Assembly: GCA_903951635.1 (NCBI GenBank)
Contig: CAJBCV010000121.1
Coordinates: forward strand, 1-41,421
Reading direction: 5' to 3'
Length of the DNA: 41,421 nt
Source: an uncultured Planctomycetaceae bacterium
Lineage (GTDB): Bacteria > Planctomycetota > Planctomycetia > Pirellulales > UBA1268
The notes beneath the pieces were generated by a model. That model was not told the DNA's origin and ran no database searches. It saw only the letters and a program-made list of their open reading frames with translations. Below, one piece after another: positions 25,353 to 34,208 of the stretch (the first letter of the stretch is position 1; each line of letters opens with the position of its first letter). Both the position numbers and the translations under genes were made by a program.

Positions 25353-26822
25353 TCAATCGCCCCCCCGCATCCATCCCCTTCCTGAGAAGATCACCGCCAT
25401 CGCCACGCCACGGACGGCGAGGTCGATGGTCATCGCATACCAGGCCCCGACCGCTCCCAGTCCCCAAGCGGCGATCGTCGCGCCCCCCGGGAGTGGCACC
25501 TCGGGCCAGGCCAGCAGCATCGCCAGCGGGAGGCGGACGACGATCAGCCCGAGGAAGTTCACGATCAGCGGCGGTCGGGTCGCCCCGGCGCCACGAAGGC
25601 CCCCGGAAAAGACCATCAGCATCGCCAGCGGGGGCTGGGCGAAGGCGACGATCCGCACGAGTCGGGCCGTCAGCGCCGCCACCTCCGGCTGCCGCGTCTG
25701 GCCCCCCACGAACCAACCGGCCAGCGGATCAGCGGCAACGAGAAAAAACGCTCCCATCGCCGACATCAATCCGACACAACCGGCGGCAGCCAGCCACACG
25801 CTCTGCCTGGCACGGCGCTCGTCCCGGGCTCCGAGGAACTGCCCGGAGAGCGTCGCCGCTGCCAGCCCGAAGGCACTCCCGGGCAGGAAGGCGAGCGATT
25901 CGATAGTGATGGCGACGGCGTGAGCAGCGGCGTCGACGTCTCCGAGCCGGTTGACGACCGACAGAAACCACAGATGGCAGACGCCGTTTCCGATGGCATC
26001 CATCCCCGCAGGCAGCCCCACCGAGAAGACCCGTCTGAGCCAGTGGCGGTCGGGAACGAGGTCGCCGGGGGAGGGGCGGAGTTGCCGGTCACGACGCGCA
26101 AGCAGCCACAGCGTACAGACGGCCCCACAGCCGTAGCCGATGAACGTGCCCCACGCCAACCCCCGCCACCCGAGGCGGGGAAGCCCGCCGATCCCGGCGG
26201 CCAACGCGTAACTGGCGCCGGCATTGACGAGGTTCACGACCGTCATCGACATCAATCCCGCCACCATGTCGCCCGAACCGCGGAGGATCGCCACCCCGAC
26301 GGCAATGATCATCATGGCGGGAAGTACCGGAATGACGATCGCCAGGTATTCCATCGCCAGAGCGGTGCTCTCGGCCGGCAGCCCGAGCAGCATCACGAGC
26401 CTCCGTCCCCCCAGGGCGGCCGCCACCCCCATGATGCCCACGAGCACGCTCCCGACGACGAACGCCTGCCCGGCAGCCCGACGTGCCCCGACGAGGTCTC
26501 CCCCACCGACGCAACGGGCGACCAAGGCCGTCGCCGCCACCGCCGGCACCGCGAACAGCCCGGGAAGAAACCCCAGCGCGTAGCCGACCAACCCCACAGC
26601 CGCCAGAAAGGCCGGGCCTTCGAGGAGGTTTCCGGCCAGCCACTTGTCGGTGAACCCGACCGAGATCGCGAGCACCTGCTCGACGAGCGCCGGCAGCACG
26701 AGGAGGAGCACCGGGCGCACCGTCCCCGGAAGCGAGGCGACGCCGCCAGCGCGGGATTGCCCAGCGGAAACGGCTCCGTCCGACGGCCGTTCGACCGCGG
26801 GCCCGCCAAAGTCACGGCTCAC
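25353..26822 (-). CDS. MATE family multidrug/metabolite efflux transporter
   Basis: The 489-residue integral membrane protein has about 12 hydrophobic helices in two similar halves. The first starts VRPVLLLVLPALVEQVLAISVGFTD and the second starts near RRVFSVGLPAGMDAIGN, the usual MATE layout. MATE proteins export cationic drugs or metabolites in exchange for H+ or Na+. The start is GTG at 26822, chosen as the nearest start before the first helix, but no strong ribosome-binding site is visible. The first 35 residues are polar and Pro/Gly-rich. It lies 83 bases after the DUF1501 stop on the same strand. The substrate cannot be deduced. Confidence 0.9.
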   Translation of the reverse strand: MSRDFGGPAVERPSDGAVSAGQSRAGGVASLPGTVRPVLLLVLPALVEQVLAISVGFTDKWLAGNLLEGPAFLAAVGLVGYALGFLPGLFAVPAVAATALVARCVGGGDLVGARRAAGQAFVVGSVLVGIMGVAAALGGRRLVMLLGLPAESTALAMEYLAIVIPVLPAMMIIAVGVAILRGSGDMVAGLMSMTVVNLVNAGASYALAAGIGGLPRLGWRGLAWGTFIGYGCGAVCTLWLLARRDRQLRPSPGDLVPDRHWLRRVFSVGLPAGMDAIGNGVCHLWFLSVVNRLGDVDAAAHAVAITIESLAFLPGSAFGLAAATLSGQFLGARDERRARQSVWLAAAGCVGLMSAMGAFFLVAADPLAGWFVGGQTRQPEVAALTARLVRIVAFAQPPLAMLMVFSGGLRGAGATRPPLIVNFLGLIVVRLPLAMLLAWPEVPLPGGATIAAWGLGAVGAWYAMTIDLAVRGVAMAVIFSGRGWMRGGD

Positions 26823-26905
26823 GACAGCCCTGGAGCCAGCGGGCAAAAGCCCCTCGCCCCGGCCGTCAGGACACCGATCGCCCCCTGCCCCGTCGGCGGG
26901 ACGGC

Positions 26906-28183
26906 TCAGGCGAACAACTCCTTGATCACCTTGCCGGCGTTGGCGATCTTCATCGGTCGGCCGTTCTTGGCCGTGAACGTCGTCTCCAGGGAGATGTCGA
27001 GCGACTTGAGCACGCTGGCCATGAGGTCCTGGGCCGAATACGGCTCCGTCACAACCTCCTTGCCATCGGAACTGGTCTCGCCGACGACCACGCCTCGCTT
27101 GAAGCCGGCGCCACCGACGGCCACGCTCCAACTGCGGGCCCAGTGGTCACGTCCACCGTTGCCGTTGATATTCGGCGTGCGGCTGAACTCCCCCATCCAG
27201 ATGATCGCCGTGTCGTCGAGCAGACCGCGCTCGGAAAGATCGGACACGAGGGCCGCCATCGCCTTGTCGAGTTCGGGGAGTTTGTTGTCGGAGAGCGTCT
27301 TGAAGATATCGGCATGATTGTCCCAGCCGCCGAGATCGACCTCGACGAACGGCACCCCCTGCTCCACCAGCCGGCGAGCCATGAGACAGCCCCGGCCGAA
27401 GCCCGTGTTGCCGTACCGATCCTGAACGTCCTTCGGCTCCTGCATGACCTTGAAGGCCCCCATCTGGTCGCTCGTCATGAGCTTCACCGTCTTGGAGAGG
27501 ACCTTGGCGTGATCGTCGGAAGACGCTCCACGCTTCTCGCCGATGAACTTGTCTTCGATCGCCGAAAGCATCTCCAACCGCTGCGACAACCTGGTCGGAT
27601 CGATCCCCATGTCGAGGTTGCGGACATTGCCGTTGGAATCGACGACAAACGGCGCCCACGACATTCCCAGGAATCCCGGCCCGACACTCCCGCTGCCGAC
27701 GGAGACGAAGGGAGGGATCTCGAGATCGGGCACCTGATCCGCCAGTTCATGCGCGATCACGGCACCGTAGCTGGGGTGCTCGACGTTGGGGTTCGGGACG
27801 TAGCCGGTGTGCATGTAGTAGCGGCCGCGCATGTGGTCCGCTTCGCGCGTGCTCATCGAACGCACGAGCGACATGTGGTGCATCTGCTTCGCCATCATCG
27901 GCATGTGTTCGCAGATCTGGATGCCGTCGGCGCTCGTCGAGATCGGCTTGAAGGGTCCGCCGGTCGCGGCCCCTGGCTTGAGGTCCCAGATGTCCATGGT
28001 GCTGGGGCCGCCCCCCATCCACAGGAGGATGGCCGCCTTGTGCCGCTTTTTCAGATCGGCGGCGTTGGCGAGGATCGAGTTGGTGAAGGCCGTCGCCGGG
28101 GCGGCGAGCGCCGCGGCGCCCGCGACGTGGCTCATGAAGTGTCGGCGGCTCATCCCGTCGAAGAAACGGCTGGAGACGGACAT
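26906..28183 (-). CDS. DUF1501 family secreted protein (Tat signal)
   Basis: The 425-residue protein has a twin-arginine signal, SRRHFM (12-17) followed by VAGAAALAAPATAF, so it is exported folded. The DUF1501 family belongs to the alkaline phosphatase/sulfatase-like clan. Conserved stretches are LWMGGGPSTMDIWDLKPG, PFVEVDLGGWDNHADIF, and the near-C-terminal GEFSRTPNINGNGGRDHW. The family's usual GEFGRTP is here GEFSRTP. ATG at 28183 has GAGGA upstream at 8 bases. It lies 65 bases after the DUF1549/1553 gene, the standard planctomycete pair, and is probably cotranscribed with it. The enzymatic activity is not established. Confidence 0.93.
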   Translation of the reverse strand: MSVSSRFFDGMSRRHFMSHVAGAAALAAPATAFTNSILANAADLKKRHKAAILLWMGGGPSTMDIWDLKPGAATGGPFKPISTSADGIQICEHMPMMAKQMHHMSLVRSMSTREADHMRGRYYMHTGYVPNPNVEHPSYGAVIAHELADQVPDLEIPPFVSVGSGSVGPGFLGMSWAPFVVDSNGNVRNLDMGIDPTRLSQRLEMLSAIEDKFIGEKRGASSDDHAKVLSKTVKLMTSDQMGAFKVMQEPKDVQDRYGNTGFGRGCLMARRLVEQGVPFVEVDLGGWDNHADIFKTLSDNKLPELDKAMAALVSDLSERGLLDDTAIIWMGEFSRTPNINGNGGRDHWARSWSVAVGGAGFKRGVVVGETSSDGKEVVTEPYSAQDLMASVLKSLDISLETTFTAKNGRPMKIANAGKVIKELFA

Positions 28184-28248
28184 GGGGGAAGTCCTCGGGG
28201 TGGGCAAGGGTGAGTGGAGGGAAGTCTCGTCTGCGGGCGGACAGGGTG

Positions 28249-29967
28249 TCAGTGGTTGATGATGAACTCGTTCGAGTTGAGAACGGCCCACCAGATGTCC
28301 TGGAGGGCGCTGATGGCATCCCCCTTGCGGGCGACCATCATCTGATTGGCGAGCTTGATCTCCTTGCGCGTCGGCTTCCTGGCAAGCGCCGCCGCATAGA
28401 GGGCGTCGATCCGCTGGGCGTTGGTCATGTCGGAAGTGGCAACCCGGTCCAGGAAGCCCCCCTTCCCGGTCTCCGTCGCCGTCTTGACCAGATCTCCGTT
28501 GAACATCATCAGCACCTGCGGGATGGAGCCGTTGAAGGTGGTCGCCTCGTCTCCTTCGTCGGTACCGAAGGCAATGATGAACTGCGCGAGCCATTCGTCC
28601 TTCTTGCGGGCCGCCTTCTCCCCCTTCTCCTCCGCCTGATCGGCCTCTGTGGCGGTCAGCAGCGACTGATAGAGCTCTTCGGGTCTCATCTGCCGGAGAT
28701 AGAAATGGGAGAACTTCGGCTTCTCACCCACGGCCGGATCGTCGGCCGCATTGGCCTTGGCGATCCGGCTGGAGAGCGAATACGCGTACGAGAGCGTGAT
28801 CCAGCGGATAAGCTCCTTCGTGTCGAAGCTCTGCTCACGGAAACGCTCGCCGAGCCCCTCGAGCAATTCCGGATGCGACGGTGCGTTGTGTTCGCCGAGA
28901 TCGTCGATCGGACGGGTGAAACCGTAGCCGAAGAAGTGGCTCCAAACCCGGTTCACCGCTGCCTTGGGCATCAGCGGACTGTCGACCATCAGCTGGGCCA
29001 GAGCCCGGCGACGGTTGACGCCATAGTCGGTGCCGTCGTCCATCTTCGCCGGAAGGTACCCAGTGGGATCGACGGTCGTCCCGTCGATAAACACCGGATA
29101 GGCGACCTTCATCTGACCGTTGCGGAGTTCGTAGTAGAGTTCGGCCTGCGAGGCATTTCCCCCCTCGCCGGCCCAATCCTCGTCGACGAGTTCGATCGCC
29201 TGGACGTCACGGGTCCCCTCGAACTGTCGCAACGCCCTCGTCTGACGGAAAAAGGCGTTGAACTCCCAGAACTGATTTTGCTTCCCCTTGTTGAAGGGAT
29301 GGTTGTGGCACTGCGTGCATTGCACCTGGAGGCCGAGGAACACCTGGGCGGTCTTCGCCGTGGCCTGAATGCCGTTGTCCTCGAGTTTCCCGGAGAGGAA
29401 ATTCGTCGCCCCGTTGAAGCCTTTCTCCCCTGCCTTGTTGACCCCCGTGGCGGTCACAAGATCGGTCATGAAGCGGTCGTAGGGGATGTTTTTCGAAAAC
29501 GATCGCCGCAGCCACTGCCGCATGCCGCTGCGATTGACGTTGTCGTTCTCCAAGCTGCGGCCGACGAGGACGGTCGTCCAGACATCGGCCCAGTTGCGGG
29601 CGTACTCGTCTACGTAGTCTTCGCCGAGAAGTCGTCCGACGAGATTGGCCCGCTTCACCGGCGAACTGTCGGCGACGTAATCGTCGAGTTCCTTGACGGT
29701 CGGCACGCGACCGATGATGTCGAGATAAACCCGACGGCACCACTCCTGATCGGAAGCGGGCTCGGACGGCTTGAGCTTGGCGTCGGACCAGCCGGCCGCA
29801 ACCTGCTCGTTGATGAACTTCACCTGTGGAAGGCCGAAGTGCTCATCCCCTTCGCGGGCGAGAGCGGCGATCGGAGCCGCCGACAGCAGGCAGAGCACGA
29901 CCAATAGCCGAGCCCGCCGGACGACAGACGCCACGCAACACCACCCTGCTTGTAGCTGCCTCGCCAT
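28249..29967 (-). CDS. DUF1549 and DUF1553 domain secreted protein
   Basis: The 572-residue protein has a signal peptide (about 17-37). DUF1549 follows at about 47-250, with FINEQVAAGW and EWCRRVYLDIIGRVPT, then DUF1553 at about 310-560, with RRALAQLMVD and AVNRVWSHFFGYGF. A CxxCH motif sits at Cys217-Cys220-His221, followed by NHPF. This motif is usual in the family and resembles a c-type heme site, but heme binding is not proven here. It lacks the N-terminal cytochrome-like and concanavalin-type domains of the larger relatives. ATG at 29967 has GGAGG 8 bases upstream. It pairs with the DUF1501 gene downstream. Function is unknown; a role in polymer breakdown is often suggested. Confidence 0.93.
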   Translation of the reverse strand: MARQLQAGWCCVASVVRRARLLVVLCLLSAAPIAALAREGDEHFGLPQVKFINEQVAAGWSDAKLKPSEPASDQEWCRRVYLDIIGRVPTVKELDDYVADSSPVKRANLVGRLLGEDYVDEYARNWADVWTTVLVGRSLENDNVNRSGMRQWLRRSFSKNIPYDRFMTDLVTATGVNKAGEKGFNGATNFLSGKLEDNGIQATAKTAQVFLGLQVQCTQCHNHPFNKGKQNQFWEFNAFFRQTRALRQFEGTRDVQAIELVDEDWAGEGGNASQAELYYELRNGQMKVAYPVFIDGTTVDPTGYLPAKMDDGTDYGVNRRRALAQLMVDSPLMPKAAVNRVWSHFFGYGFTRPIDDLGEHNAPSHPELLEGLGERFREQSFDTKELIRWITLSYAYSLSSRIAKANAADDPAVGEKPKFSHFYLRQMRPEELYQSLLTATEADQAEEKGEKAARKKDEWLAQFIIAFGTDEGDEATTFNGSIPQVLMMFNGDLVKTATETGKGGFLDRVATSDMTNAQRIDALYAAALARKPTRKEIKLANQMMVARKGDAISALQDIWWAVLNSNEFIINH

Positions 29968-30200
29968 GGCCAGAGCCTCCGGCGCGCGGGGTGCAAGCGG
30001 CAAACCTCGACCTCCATCCGGGCTGAAACCCGAACGGAGAACAGAGGCCGACCAACGACAGAGAGCTTGCCCCCTCCCTGCCAATGCACGGCCAAACGCA
30101 TCGCGTTGAGGAAAGTCTACCCTTTTCCCCCGATGCAATCCACCGTACCGCCACGAGATCGTCCCGCGGAGGCAACGAACCCCGCCACCGCTCCCGGGTC

Positions 30201-30797
30201 TCAGGTGGCCCCGGCTGCGCCCCTGGAGGGCCGACGGGCCTGAACCTGCGGGGCCTCCCCACGCTCGACTTGAGGTCCGCTGCCGACGAACTCCAGCACC
30301 GCGCGGGGGCCGGCGTCGCCGAGACGGGGGGTGGAAAGCTTGAGGATCCGGGTGTATCCGCCGGGACGATCGACAAACCGGGGGGCGATCCGTTCGAACA
30401 CGATGCGGGCGGCCTGCTTGTCACCGAGAAGCCTCACCACCCGGCGCCGGGCCGTCACCGCAGGCGCCATCGCCTGGGCCCACTTCTGCCACTGATCGCT
30501 CTCGCGCCACTGCTTCCAGGCGGAGGAATCCCTGGCTGCGGTCGTGCCAAACTCCTTGGCCTGCTCGATCGACTTCAAGCCTCGCTTGGCGATGGTGATG
30601 CATCGCTCGACGACCGGACGGACTTCCTTGGCCTTGGCCACGGTCGTGATGATCCGACCGGCCACCTTCGGAGCCCCCACTTCACCAGCCTCGCACTCCC
30701 GCTCAGTGAGCATGAGCGCCGCAGCGAGGTTGCGGAGCAAGGCACGCTGATGGGAGGGGCTGCGGCCGAGCACACGGCCTTTACGACGATGGCGCAT
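30201..30797 (-). CDS. rplQ: 50S ribosomal protein L17 with extra segments
   Basis: L17 binds 23S rRNA near the exit tunnel. The N-terminus MRHRRKGRVLGRSPSHQRALLRN and the RPGGYTRILKL segment are diagnostic. At 198 residues it is much longer than the roughly 120-130 of typical L17. A segment of about 13 residues lies near 35-47. Another of about 35-40 residues (about 75-113) is rich in Trp, Gln and Lys and contains AWKQWRESDQWQKW. The tail beyond GPRAVLEFVGS is basic. ATG at 30797 has AAGGA 8 bases upstream. It is the last gene of the alpha operon. Confidence 0.95.
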   Translation of the reverse strand: MRHRRKGRVLGRSPSHQRALLRNLAAALMLTERECEAGEVGAPKVAGRIITTVAKAKEVRPVVERCITIAKRGLKSIEQAKEFGTTAARDSSAWKQWRESDQWQKWAQAMAPAVTARRRVVRLLGDKQAARIVFERIAPRFVDRPGGYTRILKLSTPRLGDAGPRAVLEFVGSGPQVERGEAPQVQARRPSRGAAGAT

Positions 30798-30915
30798 GGG
30801 TGGGATCCTTCAGGCGGAGGGCCGGAGAGGGCCGGCACTGTCGATGGTTGGTGGAAAGGGTGTCGGATGGGAATCGGCCGGGCGAAGCGGAACCGCTGCG
30901 CGTCAACCGCCAGAA

Positions 30916-31896
30916 TCAGGCCTCGACCGGCAACATGCCGAGTTTCAGCCCCAGTTCAACGAGCTTGGCCTCGATCTCGTCGGCCGTCTGTTCACCGGCG
31001 TTCCGCATCTCGAGGATCTGTTCGCGAGTGAGGACGACGAGTTCAGCAACCTTGCGAATCCCGGCGCTCGAGAGGCAATTTTGCGCCCGAACGGACAGCT
31101 CGAGTTGCGGCACTTCCCATGTCAGGACGGTCGCCGGTTCGGGCGTGATCTTCGTCCAGTCGATGACCGGCGGCAGATTCACAGCCGCCCCCTGCTGGGT
31201 GTAGCCGACGAACGGATTGAGATGCTTGCGGAGGATCTTGGCAGCCTCGACGAGCGCCATGTCTGGCGTCACAGTGCCGTTGGTCCAGATCTCCATCGTG
31301 AGTTTGTCGTAGTTCGTCTTCTGACCGACACGGGTCTCCTCAACCTCGTAGCGGACGCGGGTCACGGGACTGAAGACGGCATCGACGGGGATGATCCCGA
31401 TTTCCTGGGCGTCGGGGCTGTGCTCGCTGGCCGGCACGTAGCCACGGCCATTCTCGACGACCATCTCCAATTCGAAAGGCACGTCGTCGGTGAGCGTGGC
31501 GAGCACGAGATCCTTGCTGACCACCTCGACCGCTTCGTCAGTCTGCACGTCGGCGCCGGTGACCGGCCCCTTCGTGCTCTTCTCGACCCGAATCACGCGG
31601 GTCGAGTCACTGTGGTTCTTGACGACCAGGCTCTTCACCGCCAACACGATGTCCGTGACGTCCTCGAGCACACCCTTGACGGTGCTGAACTCATGGAGGG
31701 CACTGCCGACCTTGATCTGGGTCACCGCACTCCCCTCGAGACTCGAAAGGAGCACGCGGCGAAGGCTGTTGCCTACCGTCGTGCCGAATCCGCGCTCGAA
31801 CGGCTCGGCAACGAACTTGCCGTACGTCCCCGTGAGCGTCTTGGCATCGGACGTGACCGAGCTGGGAAGTTCGAGTCCACGCCAACGGATGTGCAT
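30916..31896 (-). CDS. rpoA: RNA polymerase alpha subunit
   Basis: The alpha dimer scaffolds RNA polymerase assembly and its C-terminal domain contacts UP elements and activators. The 326-residue protein has the N-terminal domain motif GFGTTVGNSLRRVLLSSLEG, which forms the dimer interface. The C-terminal domain, from about 250, contains LSVRAQNCLSSAGIRKVAELV. ATG at 31896 has AAGGAG 6 bases upstream, a near-perfect signal. The 204-base gap before it, after rpsD, is strongly structured. Normal family length and no unusual features. Confidence 0.97.
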   Translation of the reverse strand: MHIRWRGLELPSSVTSDAKTLTGTYGKFVAEPFERGFGTTVGNSLRRVLLSSLEGSAVTQIKVGSALHEFSTVKGVLEDVTDIVLAVKSLVVKNHSDSTRVIRVEKSTKGPVTGADVQTDEAVEVVSKDLVLATLTDDVPFELEMVVENGRGYVPASEHSPDAQEIGIIPVDAVFSPVTRVRYEVEETRVGQKTNYDKLTMEIWTNGTVTPDMALVEAAKILRKHLNPFVGYTQQGAAVNLPPVIDWTKITPEPATVLTWEVPQLELSVRAQNCLSSAGIRKVAELVVLTREQILEMRNAGEQTADEIEAKLVELGLKLGMLPVEA

Positions 31897-32021
31897 ACGA
31901 TTCTCCTTGCCTGTATCTGATATCTGAAAGGGGGCGGCCATGTCAGGCCGCGATGGTGAGTCTTGCGGAGGAGTTGGACCAACCGGCGGAGGCGAGCGTC
32001 GGGAGAGCGTTGGAAGCCCCT

Positions 32022-32073
32022 GGCTCGGAACGGGGCTCCGCGCCCCACCGAGCCACTCGGGCGATCGCCCGAG
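32022..32073 (-). promoter_or_regulatory. Structured leader between rpsD and rpoA
   Basis: Two strong inverted repeats sit in the 204-base gap. CTCGGGCGATCGCCCGAG (32056-32073) is a perfect 18-base palindrome. Next to it, arms GGCTCGG (32022-32028) and CCGAGCC (32048-32054) enclose a second stem GGGGC (32032-32036) and GCCCC (32042-32046). This could be a terminator/antiterminator, a translational operator or an mRNA processing site between rpsD and rpoA. Only the base pairing is observed. Confidence 0.45.
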
Positions 32074-32100
32074 CCGAAAGCCAAGCCACGCCCGAGTGCA

Positions 32101-32727
32101 TTACTTGGAGCACAACTCGATGATCAGATTGGTCTGCACCGGAATCGAAACGTCATCGGACGAAGGCAGCCGATCGACACGCCCCTCCGGCACCCCGGCG
32201 TCAGACCGAGAGAGGAAGTCCGGGACGTCGCGGCGATTCGACGCAAGAGACGCATGAACGAGTTGCAGGCTCTTCGTCCGATTCTTGATGCGGAGCAAGT
32301 CGCCGGCCTTGACCAGGTAGCTGGGGACGTCGACACGCCGGCCATTGATCGTGATATGCCCATGCATGACCATCTGCCGGGCGGCGGCACGAGAAGGGGC
32401 GAACCCGATCCGATGCACGATATTGTCGAGACGGCGCTCGAGAAGCGACATCAGAGACTCACCCGTATTCCCCTTCCCTCGCTCAGCCCGAGCGAAGTAG
32501 GTTCGGAACTGACGCTCGAGCACACCGTAGTAGTGCTTCACCTTCTGCTTCTCGCGGAGGTGAAGGCCATACTCAGTCGGCTTGCCGCGGCGCTTCTGGA
32601 CCATGCCCGGCGGAGTGGGGCGGCGCTCGAACGCACACTTCCCCGTGTCACAGCGGCTGCCCTTGAGGAAGAGTTTGAGGCCGTCACGACGACAAAGGCG
32701 ACAGACTGGCCCGGTGATGCGTCCCAT
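32101..32727 (-). CDS. rpsD: 30S ribosomal protein S4 (zinc type)
   Basis: S4 is a primary 16S rRNA-binding protein that starts assembly of the 30S body. The 208-residue protein keeps four cysteines (Cys9, Cys12, Cys26, Cys31), the zinc-finger form of S4. The S4 RNA-binding domain at about 95-160 contains RLDNIVHRIGFAPSRAAARQMVMHGHITINGR. S4 often regulates its own operon by binding a leader RNA. Whether the structured gap downstream is its target is unknown. ATG at 32727. Confidence 0.97.
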   Translation of the reverse strand: MGRITGPVCRLCRRDGLKLFLKGSRCDTGKCAFERRPTPPGMVQKRRGKPTEYGLHLREKQKVKHYYGVLERQFRTYFARAERGKGNTGESLMSLLERRLDNIVHRIGFAPSRAAARQMVMHGHITINGRRVDVPSYLVKAGDLLRIKNRTKSLQLVHASLASNRRDVPDFLSRSDAGVPEGRVDRLPSSDDVSIPVQTNLIIELCSK

Positions 32728-32819
32728 GGATTCCCGATCGGAGTGCTTACCGACCGCTCTCGAGGTGATTCAGATTGGGTGGAAATGCCGGACCACACCG
32801 GCTTGAACGGAAAGACGGG

Positions 32820-33197
32820 TCAGACGCGACGCTTCTTCGGCGGGCGACAACCGTTGTGGGGCAGCGGCGTGATGTCTTCGATGCTCTTAACATTCATCCC
32901 GGCGGCCTGAAGCGCGGTGATCGCACTCTCGCGACCACTTCCCGGCCCCCGAACACGGACCTCGAGGTCCTTCACGCCGAACTTCGAAGCCTTCTCAGCC
33001 GCCTGCTGCGCCGCACACTGACCGGCGAACGGGGTTCCCTTGCGGCTTCCCTTGAATCCACAAGTGCCACCACTCGCCCAACAGAGGGTATCCCCCTTGG
33101 TGTCGGTGATCGTCACCGTGGTGTTGTTGAAACTCGCAGTGATGTAGGCGATGCCCGCCGACACACTCTTTTTCTTGCCCTTGGCAACCTTCGACAT
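32820..33197 (-). CDS. rpsK: 30S ribosomal protein S11
   Basis: S11 lies on the 30S platform near the mRNA exit. The 125-residue protein contains [26 protein letters not shown] and ends [18 protein letters not shown], both conserved S11 signatures. Size is normal. It follows rpsM by 146 bases and precedes rpsD by 92 bases in the alpha operon. Confidence 0.97.
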   Translation of the reverse strand: MSKVAKGKKKSVSAGIAYITASFNNTTVTITDTKGDTLCWASGGTCGFKGSRKGTPFAGQCAAQQAAEKASKFGVKDLEVRVRGPGSGRESAITALQAAGMNVKSIEDITPLPHNGCRPPKKRRV

Positions 33198-33343
33198 GAA
33201 TCGATGCTTCCCTGTGCGTTCCTACGACGTCTGTAACCGAGGAAAAACCACCGCAGCCGCCAACACCAACAATCGCCACCGATCACGCCCTACGCAAGAG
33301 GCACGGCCCCAAAGCAGAGCGACCGCAGCAATAACCGGCCAAC

Positions 33344-33727
33344 TTACTTGAGATCCTTCACGCCCTTCTTGCCCGCGACCGTCTTCTTGGGCCCCTTCCT
33401 CGTCCGGGCGTTCGTCCGCGTCCGCTGCCCGCGGACAGGCAACCCGCGACGATGGCGAACCCCGCGGTAGCTGCCGATGTCCTTGAGGCGAGAGATGTTT
33501 TGCGCCACCTGCCGGCGCAACTGACCCTCGACGACATAGTCTTTGTCCATGAGGGCGGCCAAGCGGGCCAACTCATCCTCGTGGAGATTCTTCGCGATTC
33601 CCTCAGGGTCGACGCCGGCCTTGTGGCACAACTCACGAGCCACCTGGGGACCGACGCCATAGAGGTACTGGAGCGAATAAAACGTCTTCTTCTCCGACGG
33701 AATGTCGACGCCGAGCAGACGGGGCAT
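33344..33727 (-). CDS. rpsM: 30S ribosomal protein S13
   Basis: S13 sits in the head of the 30S subunit and contacts the P-site tRNA and the 50S subunit. The 127-residue protein begins MPRLLGVDIPSEKKTFYSLQYL. It has the RDIGSYRGxRHRRGLPVRGQRT-type stretch (here DIGSYRGVRHRRGLPVRGQR) and a basic tail rich in Lys. Standard size. It lies 316 bases downstream of rpmJ; the long gap is described separately. Confidence 0.97.
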   Translation of the reverse strand: MPRLLGVDIPSEKKTFYSLQYLYGVGPQVARELCHKAGVDPEGIAKNLHEDELARLAALMDKDYVVEGQLRRQVAQNISRLKDIGSYRGVRHRRGLPVRGQRTRTNARTRKGPKKTVAGKKGVKDLK

Positions 33728-34043
33728 GAGGAAGTACTACCGTTGGGATGACGGAAAAACGAAACGACTGAACCACCGAACACAACAAACCGCCCTGAAA
33801 CACCCCGTGCCGAGGCATCAAGCGCGGGCGAACACAAGGCTCGTGAGAACGGCTGCGGCATGCTCGGAGGTTGTCCGGCTCCCGCGACTCAGGCTTTGCT
33901 CACCGAAGAGCTCCGCCACACCGGCCCTCACCACCTTTAAAAATACGCACAAAAAGCCGCTTTCCTGGCAAGGCCCAGAGGACCCTACAAGGAACCACCG
34001 ACCAGAGGAGAGGCGAACCTTCCTCTGGGTCCGTATTCCGTCG
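33728..34043. other. 316-base gene-free gap between rpmJ and rpsM
   Basis: No convincing gene is seen here. The only notable feature is an AT-rich patch in otherwise GC-rich DNA at about 33935-33970. On the minus strand it reads as a weak GC stem (GCC...GGC) followed by TTTTT and then TATTTTTAAA. It could be a weak terminator, an attenuator or an internal promoter for rpsM-rplQ. Confidence 0.4.
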
Positions 34044-34157
34044 TCATCCCTGCCGCTGTTTGTGGCGAGGATCCGCGCACACAACGAAGACGACGCCGCG
34101 GCGCCGGACGATCTTGCACTTGTCGCAGATGCGACGGACGCTGGCGCGAACCTTCAT
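34044..34157 (-). CDS. rpmJ: 50S ribosomal protein L36
   Basis: L36 is a tiny zinc-binding 50S protein. The 37-residue protein [20 protein letters not shown]... has the CxxC...C...H zinc site (Cys11, Cys14, Cys27, His32) and the usual basic character, so it is the zinc form. ATG at 34157 gives the exact family N-terminus. It opens the rpsM-rplQ half of the cluster, and a promoter candidate lies about 70 bases upstream. infA, often its neighbour, is absent here. Confidence 0.96.
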   Translation of the reverse strand: MKVRASVRRICDKCKIVRRRGVVFVVCADPRHKQRQG

Positions 34158-34208
34158 ATTTGCGATCGTGGCGACGGTCGCCAACGCCTTCAACGAGAAC
34201 GGGGAAGC

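Noticed and set aside
23100-25385. 761-residue plus-strand open frame over speA that begins inside the 26-base repeats
   Set aside because: It is antisense to a clear speA gene and shows the same shadow composition. The repeats only supply chance ATG codons.
29296-29320. CxxCH in the DUF1549 protein as proof of a cytochrome c
   Set aside because: The motif is a family hallmark in DUF1549 proteins and the surrounding sequence does not look like a cytochrome c fold; heme binding stays unproven.
33818-34084. 88-residue minus-strand frame between rpmJ and rpsM
   Set aside because: It overlaps rpmJ in another frame, has no recognisable family and no ribosome-binding site.
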